DNA of 64,000 nucleotides from 40CM-2-70-7 sp035631315 (GTDB lineage Bacteria; Gemmatimonadota; Gemmatimonadetes; Gemmatimonadales; GWC2-71-9): the NCBI GenBank assembly GCA_035631315.1, contig DASQIZ010000116.1, positions 62,001-126,000 of the forward strand, given 5' to 3'. Below the pieces are notes generated by a model. The model did no database searches. It worked only from the letters and a program-made list of their open reading frames with translations, and was not told the DNA's origin. Both the position numbers and the translations under genes were made by a program. Shown piece by piece: positions 17,122 through 25,459 of the stretch; within the stretch, counting starts at the first letter, position 1, and every line of letters begins with the position of its first letter.

Positions 17122-18689
17122 AGCGACGTCTCTCCATCGCCGCCCTCGCGCTTCTCCCACACGCACTGCTCAGCCAACAACCCGCCCCTCGCTGGACGCA
17201 CGGCGCCACCTGCTATGAGGTGTTCGTCCGGTCGTTCTTCGATTCGAACGGAGACGGCGTGGGGGACTTGAACGGGCTCACGGCAAAGCTCGACTACATC
17301 AAAGGCCTGGGGGTCCGCTGCATCTGGTTGATGCCCGTTGCCGAGTCGCCGTCGTATCACGGGTACGACGTGTCGAACTACTACAAGGTCGAGCCCGCCT
17401 ATGGAACGAATGACGACTTCAAACACATGGTCGCGGCGGCCCATCAACGCGGGCTGAAGATCATCGTCGACATGGTCTTGAATCATTCGTCCGACCAGCA
17501 CCCCTACTTTCAGGCGGCCCTCCACGACACGACGTCTCCCTATCGCAGCTGGTACATCTTCTCGAAAACCGATGGCGGGAAGGGGCCGTGGGGAGCGCCG
17601 GCGTGGCACAAGTCGCCGGTCTACGACGAGTACTACTACGGGATTTTCTACTCGGGGATGCCCGATCTGAACTACAACACTCCGGCGGTGCGCGCCGAGG
17701 GGATGAAGATCGCGGATTTCTGGACGAAGCAGATGGGGGTGGACGGGTTCCGGCTCGACGCGGTGCAGTACCTGATGGAGGATGGACCGTGCCTGAAGGA
17801 CTGCGAGGGGACCCATCAGTATCTGAGGGAGTACGGCAGACACCTCCACGCCATCAATCCCAATGCCTATGCGGTCGGGGAGGTCTGGGATCCCGTCGAC
17901 ACCCTGCTCACCTACTATCCCGATCAGCTGACGTCGTACTTCACCTTCGCGCCTTCGGATTCGCTGCTCTGGGCCGTCAAGCGCGATACGGTCGGCGGGC
18001 TGCTGGATACCTGGCTCAAGCTCCAGAGCGCGATTCCGGACCAGCGGTATGGCACGTTGCAGCGCAACCACGACGAGACCCGCACCCTCACGATCCTTGG
18101 CGGCGACCTCGTCGGTGCGCGCCTCTCGGCGACCCTGCTCCTCACCTTGCCTGGCGAGCCCTACATCTATTACGGCGAAGAGCTCGGCATGGTTGGAGAC
18201 AAGCCCGACCCGCGCCTGCGGACGCCGATGCAATGGACGGGAGCGACAGGCGGAGGCTTCACGACGGGGACGCCATGGGAAACGCTGCAGTCCGACACCA
18301 CCACCGCCAATGTCGCGGTGCAGGACAAGGACCCAGGCTCACTCCTCAATCTCTATCGGACGCTCATCCATCTAAGGGGGACCAACGGGGCTCTGGCCGA
18401 GGGAAAGCTCGTCGCGCTGAATTCAGGTGACCCCGGTGTGGCTGCCTATCTCCGCCGGGGAAGAAATCACACCGCCATGGTGGTGGTGAACCTGAGCACG
18501 GTCGCGAAAACGCTCTCGATCAACTCGGGAAACGGAGCGGTTGCTCCCGGGTCGTACCGGTCATTGGACCTGATGACCAACAAGAAGGGGGCGCCCTTCA
18601 CGGTCGGGAAGGACGGGGCCCTCGCGGGCTACGCGGCAACCGTTCCTGCGAGATCCAGCTTGATCTTGGAATTGGTGAGAAAAAACTAG
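17118..18689 (+). CDS. GH13 alpha-glucosidase/alpha-amylase, exported
   Basis: A 523-residue GH13 enzyme of the oligo-1,6-glucosidase/maltogenic type. Signal peptide (IAALALLPHALLSQ), then WTHGATCYEVFVRSFFDSN, YHGYDVSNYYKVEPAYG and IIVDMVLNHSSDQHPYF. Catalytic residues are Asp214 (GFRLDAVQ), Glu255 (AVGEVWDP) and Asp319 (LQRNHDETR). The domain order and HGYDVSNYY segment favour exo-acting cleavage of short maltooligosaccharides over endo-amylase action. The GTG start overlaps the previous stop by 4 bases, indicating coupled translation. The predicted location is the periplasm. Exact linkage preference cannot be read from the sequence. Confidence 0.87.
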   Translation: MKRRLSIAALALLPHALLSQQPAPRWTHGATCYEVFVRSFFDSNGDGVGDLNGLTAKLDYIKGLGVRCIWLMPVAESPSYHGYDVSNYYKVEPAYGTNDDFKHMVAAAHQRGLKIIVDMVLNHSSDQHPYFQAALHDTTSPYRSWYIFSKTDGGKGPWGAPAWHKSPVYDEYYYGIFYSGMPDLNYNTPAVRAEGMKIADFWTKQMGVDGFRLDAVQYLMEDGPCLKDCEGTHQYLREYGRHLHAINPNAYAVGEVWDPVDTLLTYYPDQLTSYFTFAPSDSLLWAVKRDTVGGLLDTWLKLQSAIPDQRYGTLQRNHDETRTLTILGGDLVGARLSATLLLTLPGEPYIYYGEELGMVGDKPDPRLRTPMQWTGATGGGFTTGTPWETLQSDTTTANVAVQDKDPGSLLNLYRTLIHLRGTNGALAEGKLVALNSGDPGVAAYLRRGRNHTAMVVVNLSTVAKTLSINSGNGAVAPGSYRSLDLMTNKKGAPFTVGKDGALAGYAATVPARSSLILELVRKN

Positions 18690-18706
18690 AAAAGTCGCCC
18701 CACGTT

Positions 18707-20029
18707 TTATCTTTCCAACACCACTGCCCCATAGGCCGGCAAATCCAGCGTGTCGCTCGTGGCGACGACGTTGGTCAGGAGATTAGTCGCCCCCTTCACG
18801 CGGTAGCCATTCACCGTGGTCGTGATGGGATGATTCCGGGCGTTGACCACGACGAGCGCCTCGCCTCTCGTGTAGGCGATCAAGTCGTTCGGCGCACCCG
18901 TCCCGACCTCGGCCAGTTGCCCCAGGAAGAACGCCGGATCAGTCAGATCGAGCTCGATGATCCGGTGATAAAAGGGCAGCGCGCTCTTGTCGGGCTGGTC
19001 CCACTGAATCGGCTGTTTCAGGAAGATGCCCAACGTCTGTGGTGACTCGACCTCCTGCCCATTGTAGATCTCCGGCCTGCCCGGCAGCAGCGCCTCGGCC
19101 ACATATGCCGCCCGCGCGCCTGGCGCTCCGCCGAAGAGGACGACGGGCGGTTTATCCCATGCGGTCTCGTCGTGATTCGTCGTAAACCGCATCCGCGCGC
19201 CGCCCCTCGGCATCGCCTTCTGATCGGCGATCTCGCGTTCCACCCACGCGGAGGCCGGCTTCCCCTTCCACACGTCCTTCAACCCGCCGTACGAGTCCCA
19301 TGCGTACGTGAGATCGAACCCCAGGCGGTGCATCTTCAGATCGCCCCACTCCGCCAGGAGCATGATCGACTGGCGAGCGTCGGCCCGCAGAGCCGGAATG
19401 CACTCCTGCCAGAAGGCATCGGGCACGAATCCCGCCGCATCCATCCGGAAGCCGTCGATCTGGTAGGTGTCGATCCAATACTCCATCGCCGCGATCATCG
19501 CCTTCCGCAGGTCCGGATTCTTGTAGTCGAGCTGGGCAACGTCGGTCCAGTCGGTGAGATGACCCTGCGGATCCACTGGAACCGAGATCTTCCCGCTGTC
19601 GTTGTGCACGTACCAGTCGGGATGCGCCGTGATCCAGGGATTGTCCCAGGCGGTGTGATTCGGCACCCAGTCGAGAATGACGTGCATCCCGCGATTGTGC
19701 GCGGCGCGCAGCAGATCGCGGAAATCGCTCGCGGTGCCGAAGGCCGGATTGATCGCTTCGTAATTCTGGACCGCGTAGGGTGAGCCCAGTTCGCCCTTGT
19801 GGTTCAGCACACCGACCGGATAAATCGGCATCAGCCAGATGACATTTGCGCCCACGGTCTGGATCCGGTCGAGCCCCGCGGTCACACCCTTCAGGTCACC
19901 CGATGGTGAGAAGTCGCGGACGAATACTTCGTACACGGCGCTGCGCTGGACCCAGGAGGTGTCGGGAGCGGTTTGCGCGGCGAGCGTTGCGAACGGCATC
20001 GCCGTGAGAAGAAGTAGCGGTTTTCTCAT
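18707..20029 (-). CDS. GH13 alpha-amylase-family enzyme, exported
   Basis: A 440-residue GH13 enzyme. Signal peptide LLLLTAMPFATLAAQ, then AVYEVFVRDFSPSGDLKG, VIWLMPIYPVG and HVILDWVPNHTAWDNPW. The triad is Asp197 (GFRMDAAGF), Glu227 (LLAEWGD) and Asp287 (TTNHDETAW). The short (beta/alpha)8 barrel and small C-terminal domain resemble periplasmic amylases and cyclomaltodextrinase relatives of Bacteroidota. The start at 20029 is set by the signal peptide; the upstream in-frame sequence is not conserved. It converges with the preceding GH13 gene (17 bases apart) and is divergent from the GH97 operon, sharing the 308-base region with the large palindrome. Confidence 0.87.
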   Translation of the reverse strand: MRKPLLLLTAMPFATLAAQTAPDTSWVQRSAVYEVFVRDFSPSGDLKGVTAGLDRIQTVGANVIWLMPIYPVGVLNHKGELGSPYAVQNYEAINPAFGTASDFRDLLRAAHNRGMHVILDWVPNHTAWDNPWITAHPDWYVHNDSGKISVPVDPQGHLTDWTDVAQLDYKNPDLRKAMIAAMEYWIDTYQIDGFRMDAAGFVPDAFWQECIPALRADARQSIMLLAEWGDLKMHRLGFDLTYAWDSYGGLKDVWKGKPASAWVEREIADQKAMPRGGARMRFTTNHDETAWDKPPVVLFGGAPGARAAYVAEALLPGRPEIYNGQEVESPQTLGIFLKQPIQWDQPDKSALPFYHRIIELDLTDPAFFLGQLAEVGTGAPNDLIAYTRGEALVVVNARNHPITTTVNGYRVKGATNLLTNVVATSDTLDLPAYGAVVLER

Positions 20030-20183
20030 GGACGGGAATCTACGGGGGGGCACTAGCGGAGGCGAGCGGCGGTCCCCGGAGTCGGCCTCTGTGCCCATCT
20101 CTTAGACGCGCGCAGCCGCTTGGTAGTGCGCACGGCAGACGACGGAGGGGGTCGCCGCTCGCCTCCGCCCACGAGCAGGATGC

Positions 20184-20305
20184 CTGGAACCAGCAGCGCC
20201 GTGAGTCCCTCCGGCCGCTGCCGTGGGCACTGCCTGAAACGTTTCGGGCTCCTGGGAAACGCCCACAGAGGCGGCCTCCGGAACCCACGGCACTGCTGGT
20301 TCTAG
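20184..20305. repeat. 122-base concentric inverted repeat
   Basis: Outer arms 20184-20203 and 20286-20305 pair over about 20 bases (core GAACCAGCAGCGCCGTG against CACGGCACTGCTGGTTC, one mismatch). Inner arms 20215-20228 and 20261-20274 pair at 11 of 14 positions around exactly the same centre (20244.5). The result is one long imperfect hairpin. It occupies most of the 308-base gap between the divergent GH13 and GH97 genes. It could be an extruded regulatory cruciform, a MITE-like insertion or a structured RNA. I see no clear target-site duplication and no protein-coding content. Confidence 0.65.
20236..20245. promoter_or_regulatory. LacI-family-like operator GAAACGTTTC
   Basis: A perfect 10-base palindrome within TGAAACGTTTCG, at the tip of the large inverted repeat. 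The central CG with flanking A/T runs is the common pattern of LacI/GalR-family and cre-type operators. A nine-base match occurs in the susC promoter region at 10711-10720. The regulator is not in the window. Confidence 0.45.
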
Positions 20306-20313
20306 CACTCGCT

Positions 20314-20334
20314 GAGAAGCTCCTCTAGCTTCTC
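20314..20334 (+). promoter_or_regulatory. Hairpin abutting the GH97 start codon
   Basis: GAGAAGCT (20314-20321) pairs perfectly with AGCTTCTC (20327-20334) around a five-base loop. It ends three bases before the GH97 ATG, where a Shine-Dalgarno sequence would normally lie and where none is seen. It may limit translation initiation. Confidence 0.5.
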
Positions 20335-20337
20335 GCC

Positions 20338-22359
20338 ATGTGTAAACCTCTACTACTGCTTACCCTCGTCGCGCCTGTGCTTGCTGCGCAGGTGCGTGTG
20401 GCCTCTCCCGACGGCAAGAACCAGGTCACCCTGCAGATCGACAGCGTCGGCCATCTCCGGTACTCCCTGTCCCGAAACGGCCAGGAGCTCGTTCAACCCT
20501 CACTGCTGGGCATGCAGTTCACCGGACAGCCCGCCTTGCGGGATTCGCTTCGGATCGCGGACACGACCAGAGCCACACACGACGAAACGTGGACTCAACC
20601 GTGGGGCGAGCTGTCGCGCGTCCGCGAGCACTACAACGAAATCTCCGCATCAGTCGAGGAGAGAACGGCACCGAACCGAAAATTCGTCGTGCGCGTCCGC
20701 GTGTTCGACGACGGGATCGGCTTCCGGTACGAATTCCCCGAGCAGCCGGCGCTGGGAGCATTCTCGATATCGGACGAGCTGACCGAGTTCTCGCTGGCAG
20801 ATAATGGAAAGGCCTGGTGGATCCCGTCCAACCGGCCGAGGCTCGATCGGTCGGAGTTTCTCTTCTCGTCGTCGCCGGTGAGCATCATCGACAGCGTGCA
20901 GACTCCGCTGACGATCGAGAACACCGACGGCCATACCGTGATGGTGATTCACGAGGCGGATCTCGAGGACTATGCCCGGATGTTCCTGGCGGGTCCGCGG
21001 ATGGAAAGCCGTACGCTTCGCGTCGCCCTCGCGCCGATGCATGACGGCATCAAGGTCCGCGGCCACACCCCCTTCAACACGCCGTGGCGCACCATCCAGG
21101 TCGCCGACTCGGTCACCCAGCTCGCTCCGTCGGTCCTGGGCCTCAACCTCAATCCTCCCAACGTTCTGCCGAGTACCTCCTGGATCAAACCGATGAAATA
21201 CGTCGGCATCTGGTGGGCCATGCACCTTGGCATCTACACCTGGGCCACCGGCGCCAGGCATGGCGCGACGACCGCACGGGCGAAGGAGTACATCGATTTC
21301 GCAGCAGCGAACGGCTTCGGCGGCGTGCTGGTGGAGGGGTGGAACGTCGGCTGGGATGGTGACTGGATCAAGAATGGCGGCCAGTTCTCGTTCACCCAGC
21401 CGAACCCCGACTACGATCTCCCCGAGGTCGCCCGGTACGCCGAGTCGAAAGGCGTAGCGCTGATCGTCCATAACGAGACGTCTGGCGGCATCGTGAATTA
21501 CGAGCGCCAGATGGACTCCGCCTTCACGCTCTACCAGTCCCTCGGCGTCCACGCCATCAAGACCGGGTATGTGACCGACACCATCGCCAACGGTGACTCG
21601 CACTACTCGCAGACGATGGTCAGGCATTATCGGCACGTGGTCGAGGAAGCCGCGAAACACGAGATCACGGTCGACGCTCACGAGCCGATGCACGACACCG
21701 GCGAACGCCGGACCTACCCCAACTTCGTGTCGCGCGAAGGCGCCCGCGGGCAGGAGTACAATGCCTGGGGCGGCGAGGGAGGGAACCCGCCCGAGCACGA
21801 GACGATCCTCTTCTTCACGCGGATGCTCGACGGGCCCTTCGACCAGACTCCCGGGATCTTCGACATTCTCGAGAAGTCGAGTGGGCATCCGCATACGAAC
21901 GAAGACGCGCGTGTGCGGACGACCGTCGCCCGTCAGCTCGCCCACTACGTCGTTCTGTACTCGCCCGTCGAAATGGCCGCCGACCTTCCCGAGAACTACA
22001 AGAACCAGCCGGCATTTCAGTTCATCAAGGACGTCGCCGTCGATTGGGACACGACTCGCGTACTCGCCGCCAAGATCGGCGACTACGTCGCGGTCGTCCG
22101 GAAAGAGCGCGGCGGCCCCGACTGGTTCCTCGGCGCCATCACCGACGAGAACGCACGGACACTCGACGTTTCGCTTTCGTTCCTCACGGCGGGCAAACAA
22201 TACGTCGCCGACATCTACGCCGACGGTCCCGGCGCTGACTGGCGCACGAACCCCTACCCCGTCACGATCACCCACCGTCCGGTGACCAGCACCACTCGCC
22301 TCTCGATCAGGGTGGCGCCCGGGGGCGGTCAGGCGATTCGCATTCACCCCGCGCCTTGA
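20338..22359 (+). CDS. susB: GH97 alpha-glucosidase (SusB-like)
   Basis: A 673-residue exported glucosidase that releases glucose from maltooligosaccharides. Signal peptide (LLLLTLVAPVLAAQ), N-terminal beta-sandwich (NQVTLQIDSVGHLRYSLSRN) and a central barrel (KYVGIWWAMHLG). Four acidic residues are Glu380 (HNETSGG), Glu449 (DAHEPMHD), Glu467 and Glu473 (REGARGQEYNAW). Their spacing of 69, 18 and 6 equals that of the base, calcium and acid glutamates of B. thetaiotaomicron SusB (Glu439, 508, 526, 532). The segment IKTGYV has Gly where retaining GH97 enzymes have the nucleophile Asp, so this should be an inverting alpha-glucosidase. It is the first gene of the GH97-malQ-transporter-GH2 operon. 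Confidence 0.92.
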   Translation: MCKPLLLLTLVAPVLAAQVRVASPDGKNQVTLQIDSVGHLRYSLSRNGQELVQPSLLGMQFTGQPALRDSLRIADTTRATHDETWTQPWGELSRVREHYNEISASVEERTAPNRKFVVRVRVFDDGIGFRYEFPEQPALGAFSISDELTEFSLADNGKAWWIPSNRPRLDRSEFLFSSSPVSIIDSVQTPLTIENTDGHTVMVIHEADLEDYARMFLAGPRMESRTLRVALAPMHDGIKVRGHTPFNTPWRTIQVADSVTQLAPSVLGLNLNPPNVLPSTSWIKPMKYVGIWWAMHLGIYTWATGARHGATTARAKEYIDFAAANGFGGVLVEGWNVGWDGDWIKNGGQFSFTQPNPDYDLPEVARYAESKGVALIVHNETSGGIVNYERQMDSAFTLYQSLGVHAIKTGYVTDTIANGDSHYSQTMVRHYRHVVEEAAKHEITVDAHEPMHDTGERRTYPNFVSREGARGQEYNAWGGEGGNPPEHETILFFTRMLDGPFDQTPGIFDILEKSSGHPHTNEDARVRTTVARQLAHYVVLYSPVEMAADLPENYKNQPAFQFIKDVAVDWDTTRVLAAKIGDYVAVVRKERGGPDWFLGAITDENARTLDVSLSFLTAGKQYVADIYADGPGADWRTNPYPVTITHRPVTSTTRLSIRVAPGGGQAIRIHPAP

Positions 22360-22363
22360 GCCC

Positions 22364-24133
22364 ATGGAGGACTTGAGCGCCCTGCACGCCCTCGCCGCCG
22401 AGCTGGGCGTCAGCACCAGCTACGTCGACGGCCTGGCACGACCCGTCACGCCTTCCGCAGAGACACTCGTGCGGGTGTGCGCCGCCCTCGGCGCCCCGGT
22501 CACGGGACCGCATGATGCCGGCGAGGCCCTCCGCGCCGTCCAGGACGCGAAGCGGCATCAGGCCACGCCCGTGCGCATCGCCTGGGATGGCGAGCCGTCC
22601 GGGTACGACACCGACGGTGACACCACCATTATTTCGGCGCCCGCCGCGGCCTGGCGACGAGGTGAAGGGCGGAAGAGCTGGGGCGTCAGCGCTCAGCTGG
22701 CAGCCCTCCGGTCCACGAGATCCCGCACGTTCGGAGACCTGCGGGATCTCGAAGCCCTGTGTGCGTGGCTGCGCGCGTTGGGTGGTGACGTGGTCACGCT
22801 CCTGCCCCTGCTTCCCACCTTCAATACTTCTCCTGCCGAGCCGAGTCCGTATTCGCCGGTGAGCCGGCTGTTCTGGTCCGAGCTCCTGCTCGACCTCGGC
22901 GACGGTCACCATCGGACCGCACCGAATGGCCGGCTCGATGTCGTGGCAGCTGCTGCAGAAGTCCGCGCGGCGCTCGCGTCATACGGTCCGCCCGATCCAT
23001 CGGAAGTGGATGCCGAGCTTGCTCGATACGCGCGTTTCCGCGGTGCACAGGCGAGACTGGGACGGGACTGGCGAAGCTGGCCAGGCGCAGCCCGGGCCGG
23101 GAATGTCGCGACCGATCAAGTCGACCCGGATGAAGAGCGGTTTCATCTGGTCGCCCAAACGCTCGCCCGTCAGCAGCTTACGGACCTGCGAGCGCGCCTG
23201 GACGGGCACGGCATGCGACTCGGCCTCGATCTCACCGTGGGCGTGCACCCCGATGGGTACGACACGTGGTCGCGGCAGACTCTCTTCGCGAATCGGATGT
23301 CGGTCGGTGCGCCACCCGATCGGGGATTCCCCAGTGGTCAGGATTGGGGGTTCTCGCCGGTCCTCCCGACCGAATCGCGCCGTGAGGGTCACCGTTATCT
23401 GGGTGCGTGCATCGCCCACCTCGCGGCGCTCGCCGGCGTGCTTCGCGTCGACCACATCATGGCGTGGACCAGGCTCTACTGGATTCCCCACGGTATGCAG
23501 CTCGATCAGGGGACCTACGTGTCGTATCCGGCCGAGGAGCTCTTCGCCCTGCTCACGCTCGAGTCGCACCGGAACCGATGCGAGATCGTCGGGGAGAACC
23601 TGGGCACGGTGCCACCGGAAATCGACGAGGCCCTCCCCAAGCGGAAGATCTGGGGGATGTACCTGGCCGAGTTTCAGGATTGGCACAAGGAACCGGCGCC
23701 GAATCCTCCCACGGGGCGGGATGTCGCCCTTGTCGGCACGCACGACACGCCGACGTTCGCGGGATGGCTGAAGGGGAACGACATCGGCGACCGGATCGAC
23801 AGCGGCCTGCTCACCGAAGCGAATGCGCCGGAGGTGCGGGAAGAGCGGGCAGCCATCGCCCTCGGGATCAGCCGACGCTTCGAGCGTCCCGCCGACGATC
23901 CCCGGGCCCTGCTGGGCGAGCTCCTCGCGTGGCTGGGGCGCTCGGAAAGCCCCTTGGTCATGCCGTGGCTCGAGGACCTCTGGCTGGAAGACCGCGGGGT
24001 GAACCTTCCGGGGACCTCGTCTTCCGCCCGTCCCAACTGGCAGCGCCCTATGAGCAAGCTTCTCGACGAAGTGTTCGGCGCACCCGAGATTGGCGACCTG
24101 GCAAGGCGGCTCGCGCAGGCCCGCGCAGGCTAA
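22364..24133 (+). CDS. malQ: 4-alpha-glucanotransferase (amylomaltase, GH77)
   Basis: A 589-residue cytoplasmic enzyme that transfers glucan chains between maltooligosaccharides, freeing glucose. The catalytic triad is Asp363 (LRVDHIMAW), Glu411 (IVGENLGTVP) and Asp461 (GTHDTPTFAG). The start has no signal peptide (MEDLSALHALAAELGVSTSY), as expected for MalQ. It begins four bases after the GH97 stop and is followed 20 bases on by the transporter gene. MalQ in the cytoplasm implies import of intact short maltodextrins, probably by the adjacent transporter. Confidence 0.93.
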   Translation: MEDLSALHALAAELGVSTSYVDGLARPVTPSAETLVRVCAALGAPVTGPHDAGEALRAVQDAKRHQATPVRIAWDGEPSGYDTDGDTTIISAPAAAWRRGEGRKSWGVSAQLAALRSTRSRTFGDLRDLEALCAWLRALGGDVVTLLPLLPTFNTSPAEPSPYSPVSRLFWSELLLDLGDGHHRTAPNGRLDVVAAAAEVRAALASYGPPDPSEVDAELARYARFRGAQARLGRDWRSWPGAARAGNVATDQVDPDEERFHLVAQTLARQQLTDLRARLDGHGMRLGLDLTVGVHPDGYDTWSRQTLFANRMSVGAPPDRGFPSGQDWGFSPVLPTESRREGHRYLGACIAHLAALAGVLRVDHIMAWTRLYWIPHGMQLDQGTYVSYPAEELFALLTLESHRNRCEIVGENLGTVPPEIDEALPKRKIWGMYLAEFQDWHKEPAPNPPTGRDVALVGTHDTPTFAGWLKGNDIGDRIDSGLLTEANAPEVREERAAIALGISRRFERPADDPRALLGELLAWLGRSESPLVMPWLEDLWLEDRGVNLPGTSSSARPNWQRPMSKLLDEVFGAPEIGDLARRLAQARAG

Positions 24134-24153
24134 CTCCGAGAGGGACGGAGCAC

Positions 24154-25446
24154 ATGGAAAAGCCCAGACTCTCGTTCTGGCAGATCTGGAACATGAGCTT
24201 CGGGTTCCTGGGGATTCAATTCGGCTTCGCGCTGCAAAACGCGAACACGAGCCGGATCTTCCAGACCCTCGGTGCGAATCTCGACGTCATTCCATGGCTC
24301 TGGATCGCGGCACCGACCACCGGCCTCCTGGTGCAGCCGATCGTCGGATATTTCTCGGACCGCACCTGGAATCGCCTGGGCCGGCGCCGTCCCTACTTTC
24401 TCACTGGGGCCATTCTCGCATCGCTCGCCCTGATCGTGATGCCGAACTCCCCCGCTCTCTGGGTTGCCGCGGGGATGCTGTGGATCATGGATGCCTCGAT
24501 CAACATCTCGATGGAGCCCTTCCGAGCGTTTGTCGGCGATAACCTGGCGGCGTCGCAGCGGGTCACCGGATTCGCCGTCCAGAGCTTCTTCATAGGGACC
24601 GGGGCGGTAGTCGCCTCGATGCTTCCCTGGATGTTGACGAACTGGTTTGGTGTGAGCAACGAAGCCGGGCACGGCCAGATTCCGGCGTCTGTCCGTTTCT
24701 CCTACTACCTCGGAGCCGCAGCCTTCTTCATTGCAGTGGTGTGGACCGTCATTTCCTCGAAGGAGTACTCGCCCGACGAGATGGCGTCGTTCGGAATTAC
24801 GGCCACGCCGGAAAGCCACGGCAACGTTGCTGAAACGATCCTGCACGATCTCTTCGCCATGCCCAAGACCATGCAGCAGCTGGCGCTGGTCCAGTTCTTC
24901 TCGTGGTTTGCGTTGTTCGCCATGTGGATCTACACGACAACGGCGGTGACTGCCCACGTCTACCACACGACCGATACGACGTCAGTGCTCTACAACGACG
25001 GCGCGAACTGGGTGGGTGTCTGTTTCGCGGTCTATAATGGCGTTGCGGCGTTCGTGGCCTTTGGTATTCCGCCGCTCGCGCGATGGTCCTCTCCCAAAAT
25101 GGCCCATATCGTGTGCCTGACCTGCGGGGCGCTCGGCCTCCTGTCCATTACGATGATCACCGAGCCCCACTATCTCCTGTACTCGATGATCGGCGTCGGA
25201 ATCGCCTGGGCGAGTATTCTGTCCATGCCCTACGCCATCCTCACCGGCGCTCTGCCTCCGGCCAAGCTCGGCTACTACATGGGCGTGTTCAACTTCTTCA
25301 TCGTCATCCCGCAGATCATCGCGGCAGCGATTCTGGGATATCTGGTCAAGCAGTTCTTCGGAGGCGACACACTCTACGCGCTCGTAGTGGGCGGGGCGTC
25401 CCTCCTGTTGGCGGCAGCGCTGATGTTCCGTGTGAAGGACAACTGA
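24154..25446 (+). CDS. GPH/SLC45-type MFS sugar transporter
   Basis: A 430-residue inner-membrane transporter with about twelve hydrophobic segments. The loop GYFSDRTWNRLGRRRPY after helix 2 is typical of glycoside-pentoside-hexuronide and SLC45 sucrose/maltose carriers. Substrate inferred from context is maltose or maltodextrin by cation symport. The ATG at 24154 follows GGGACGGAG at good distance and opens with the conserved segment LSFWQIWNMSFGFLGIQFG. An in-frame extension upstream overlaps malQ and is not part of the protein. It is followed 13 bases later by the GH2 gene. Confidence 0.87.
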   Translation: MEKPRLSFWQIWNMSFGFLGIQFGFALQNANTSRIFQTLGANLDVIPWLWIAAPTTGLLVQPIVGYFSDRTWNRLGRRRPYFLTGAILASLALIVMPNSPALWVAAGMLWIMDASINISMEPFRAFVGDNLAASQRVTGFAVQSFFIGTGAVVASMLPWMLTNWFGVSNEAGHGQIPASVRFSYYLGAAAFFIAVVWTVISSKEYSPDEMASFGITATPESHGNVAETILHDLFAMPKTMQQLALVQFFSWFALFAMWIYTTTAVTAHVYHTTDTTSVLYNDGANWVGVCFAVYNGVAAFVAFGIPPLARWSSPKMAHIVCLTCGALGLLSITMITEPHYLLYSMIGVGIAWASILSMPYAILTGALPPAKLGYYMGVFNFFIVIPQIIAAAILGYLVKQFFGGDTLYALVVGGASLLLAAALMFRVKDN

Positions 25447-25459
25447 AACGGAGACCAGT

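Noticed and set aside
12412..17166. Long minus-strand frames under susC, susD and the first amylase
   Set aside because: They follow third-position G+C bias of the true genes, lack ribosome binding sites and resemble nothing known.
20650..22416. 588-codon open frame antisense to the GH97 gene
   Set aside because: The plus strand carries a complete GH97 with all catalytic residues; the antisense product has no recognisable domain and crosses into malQ.
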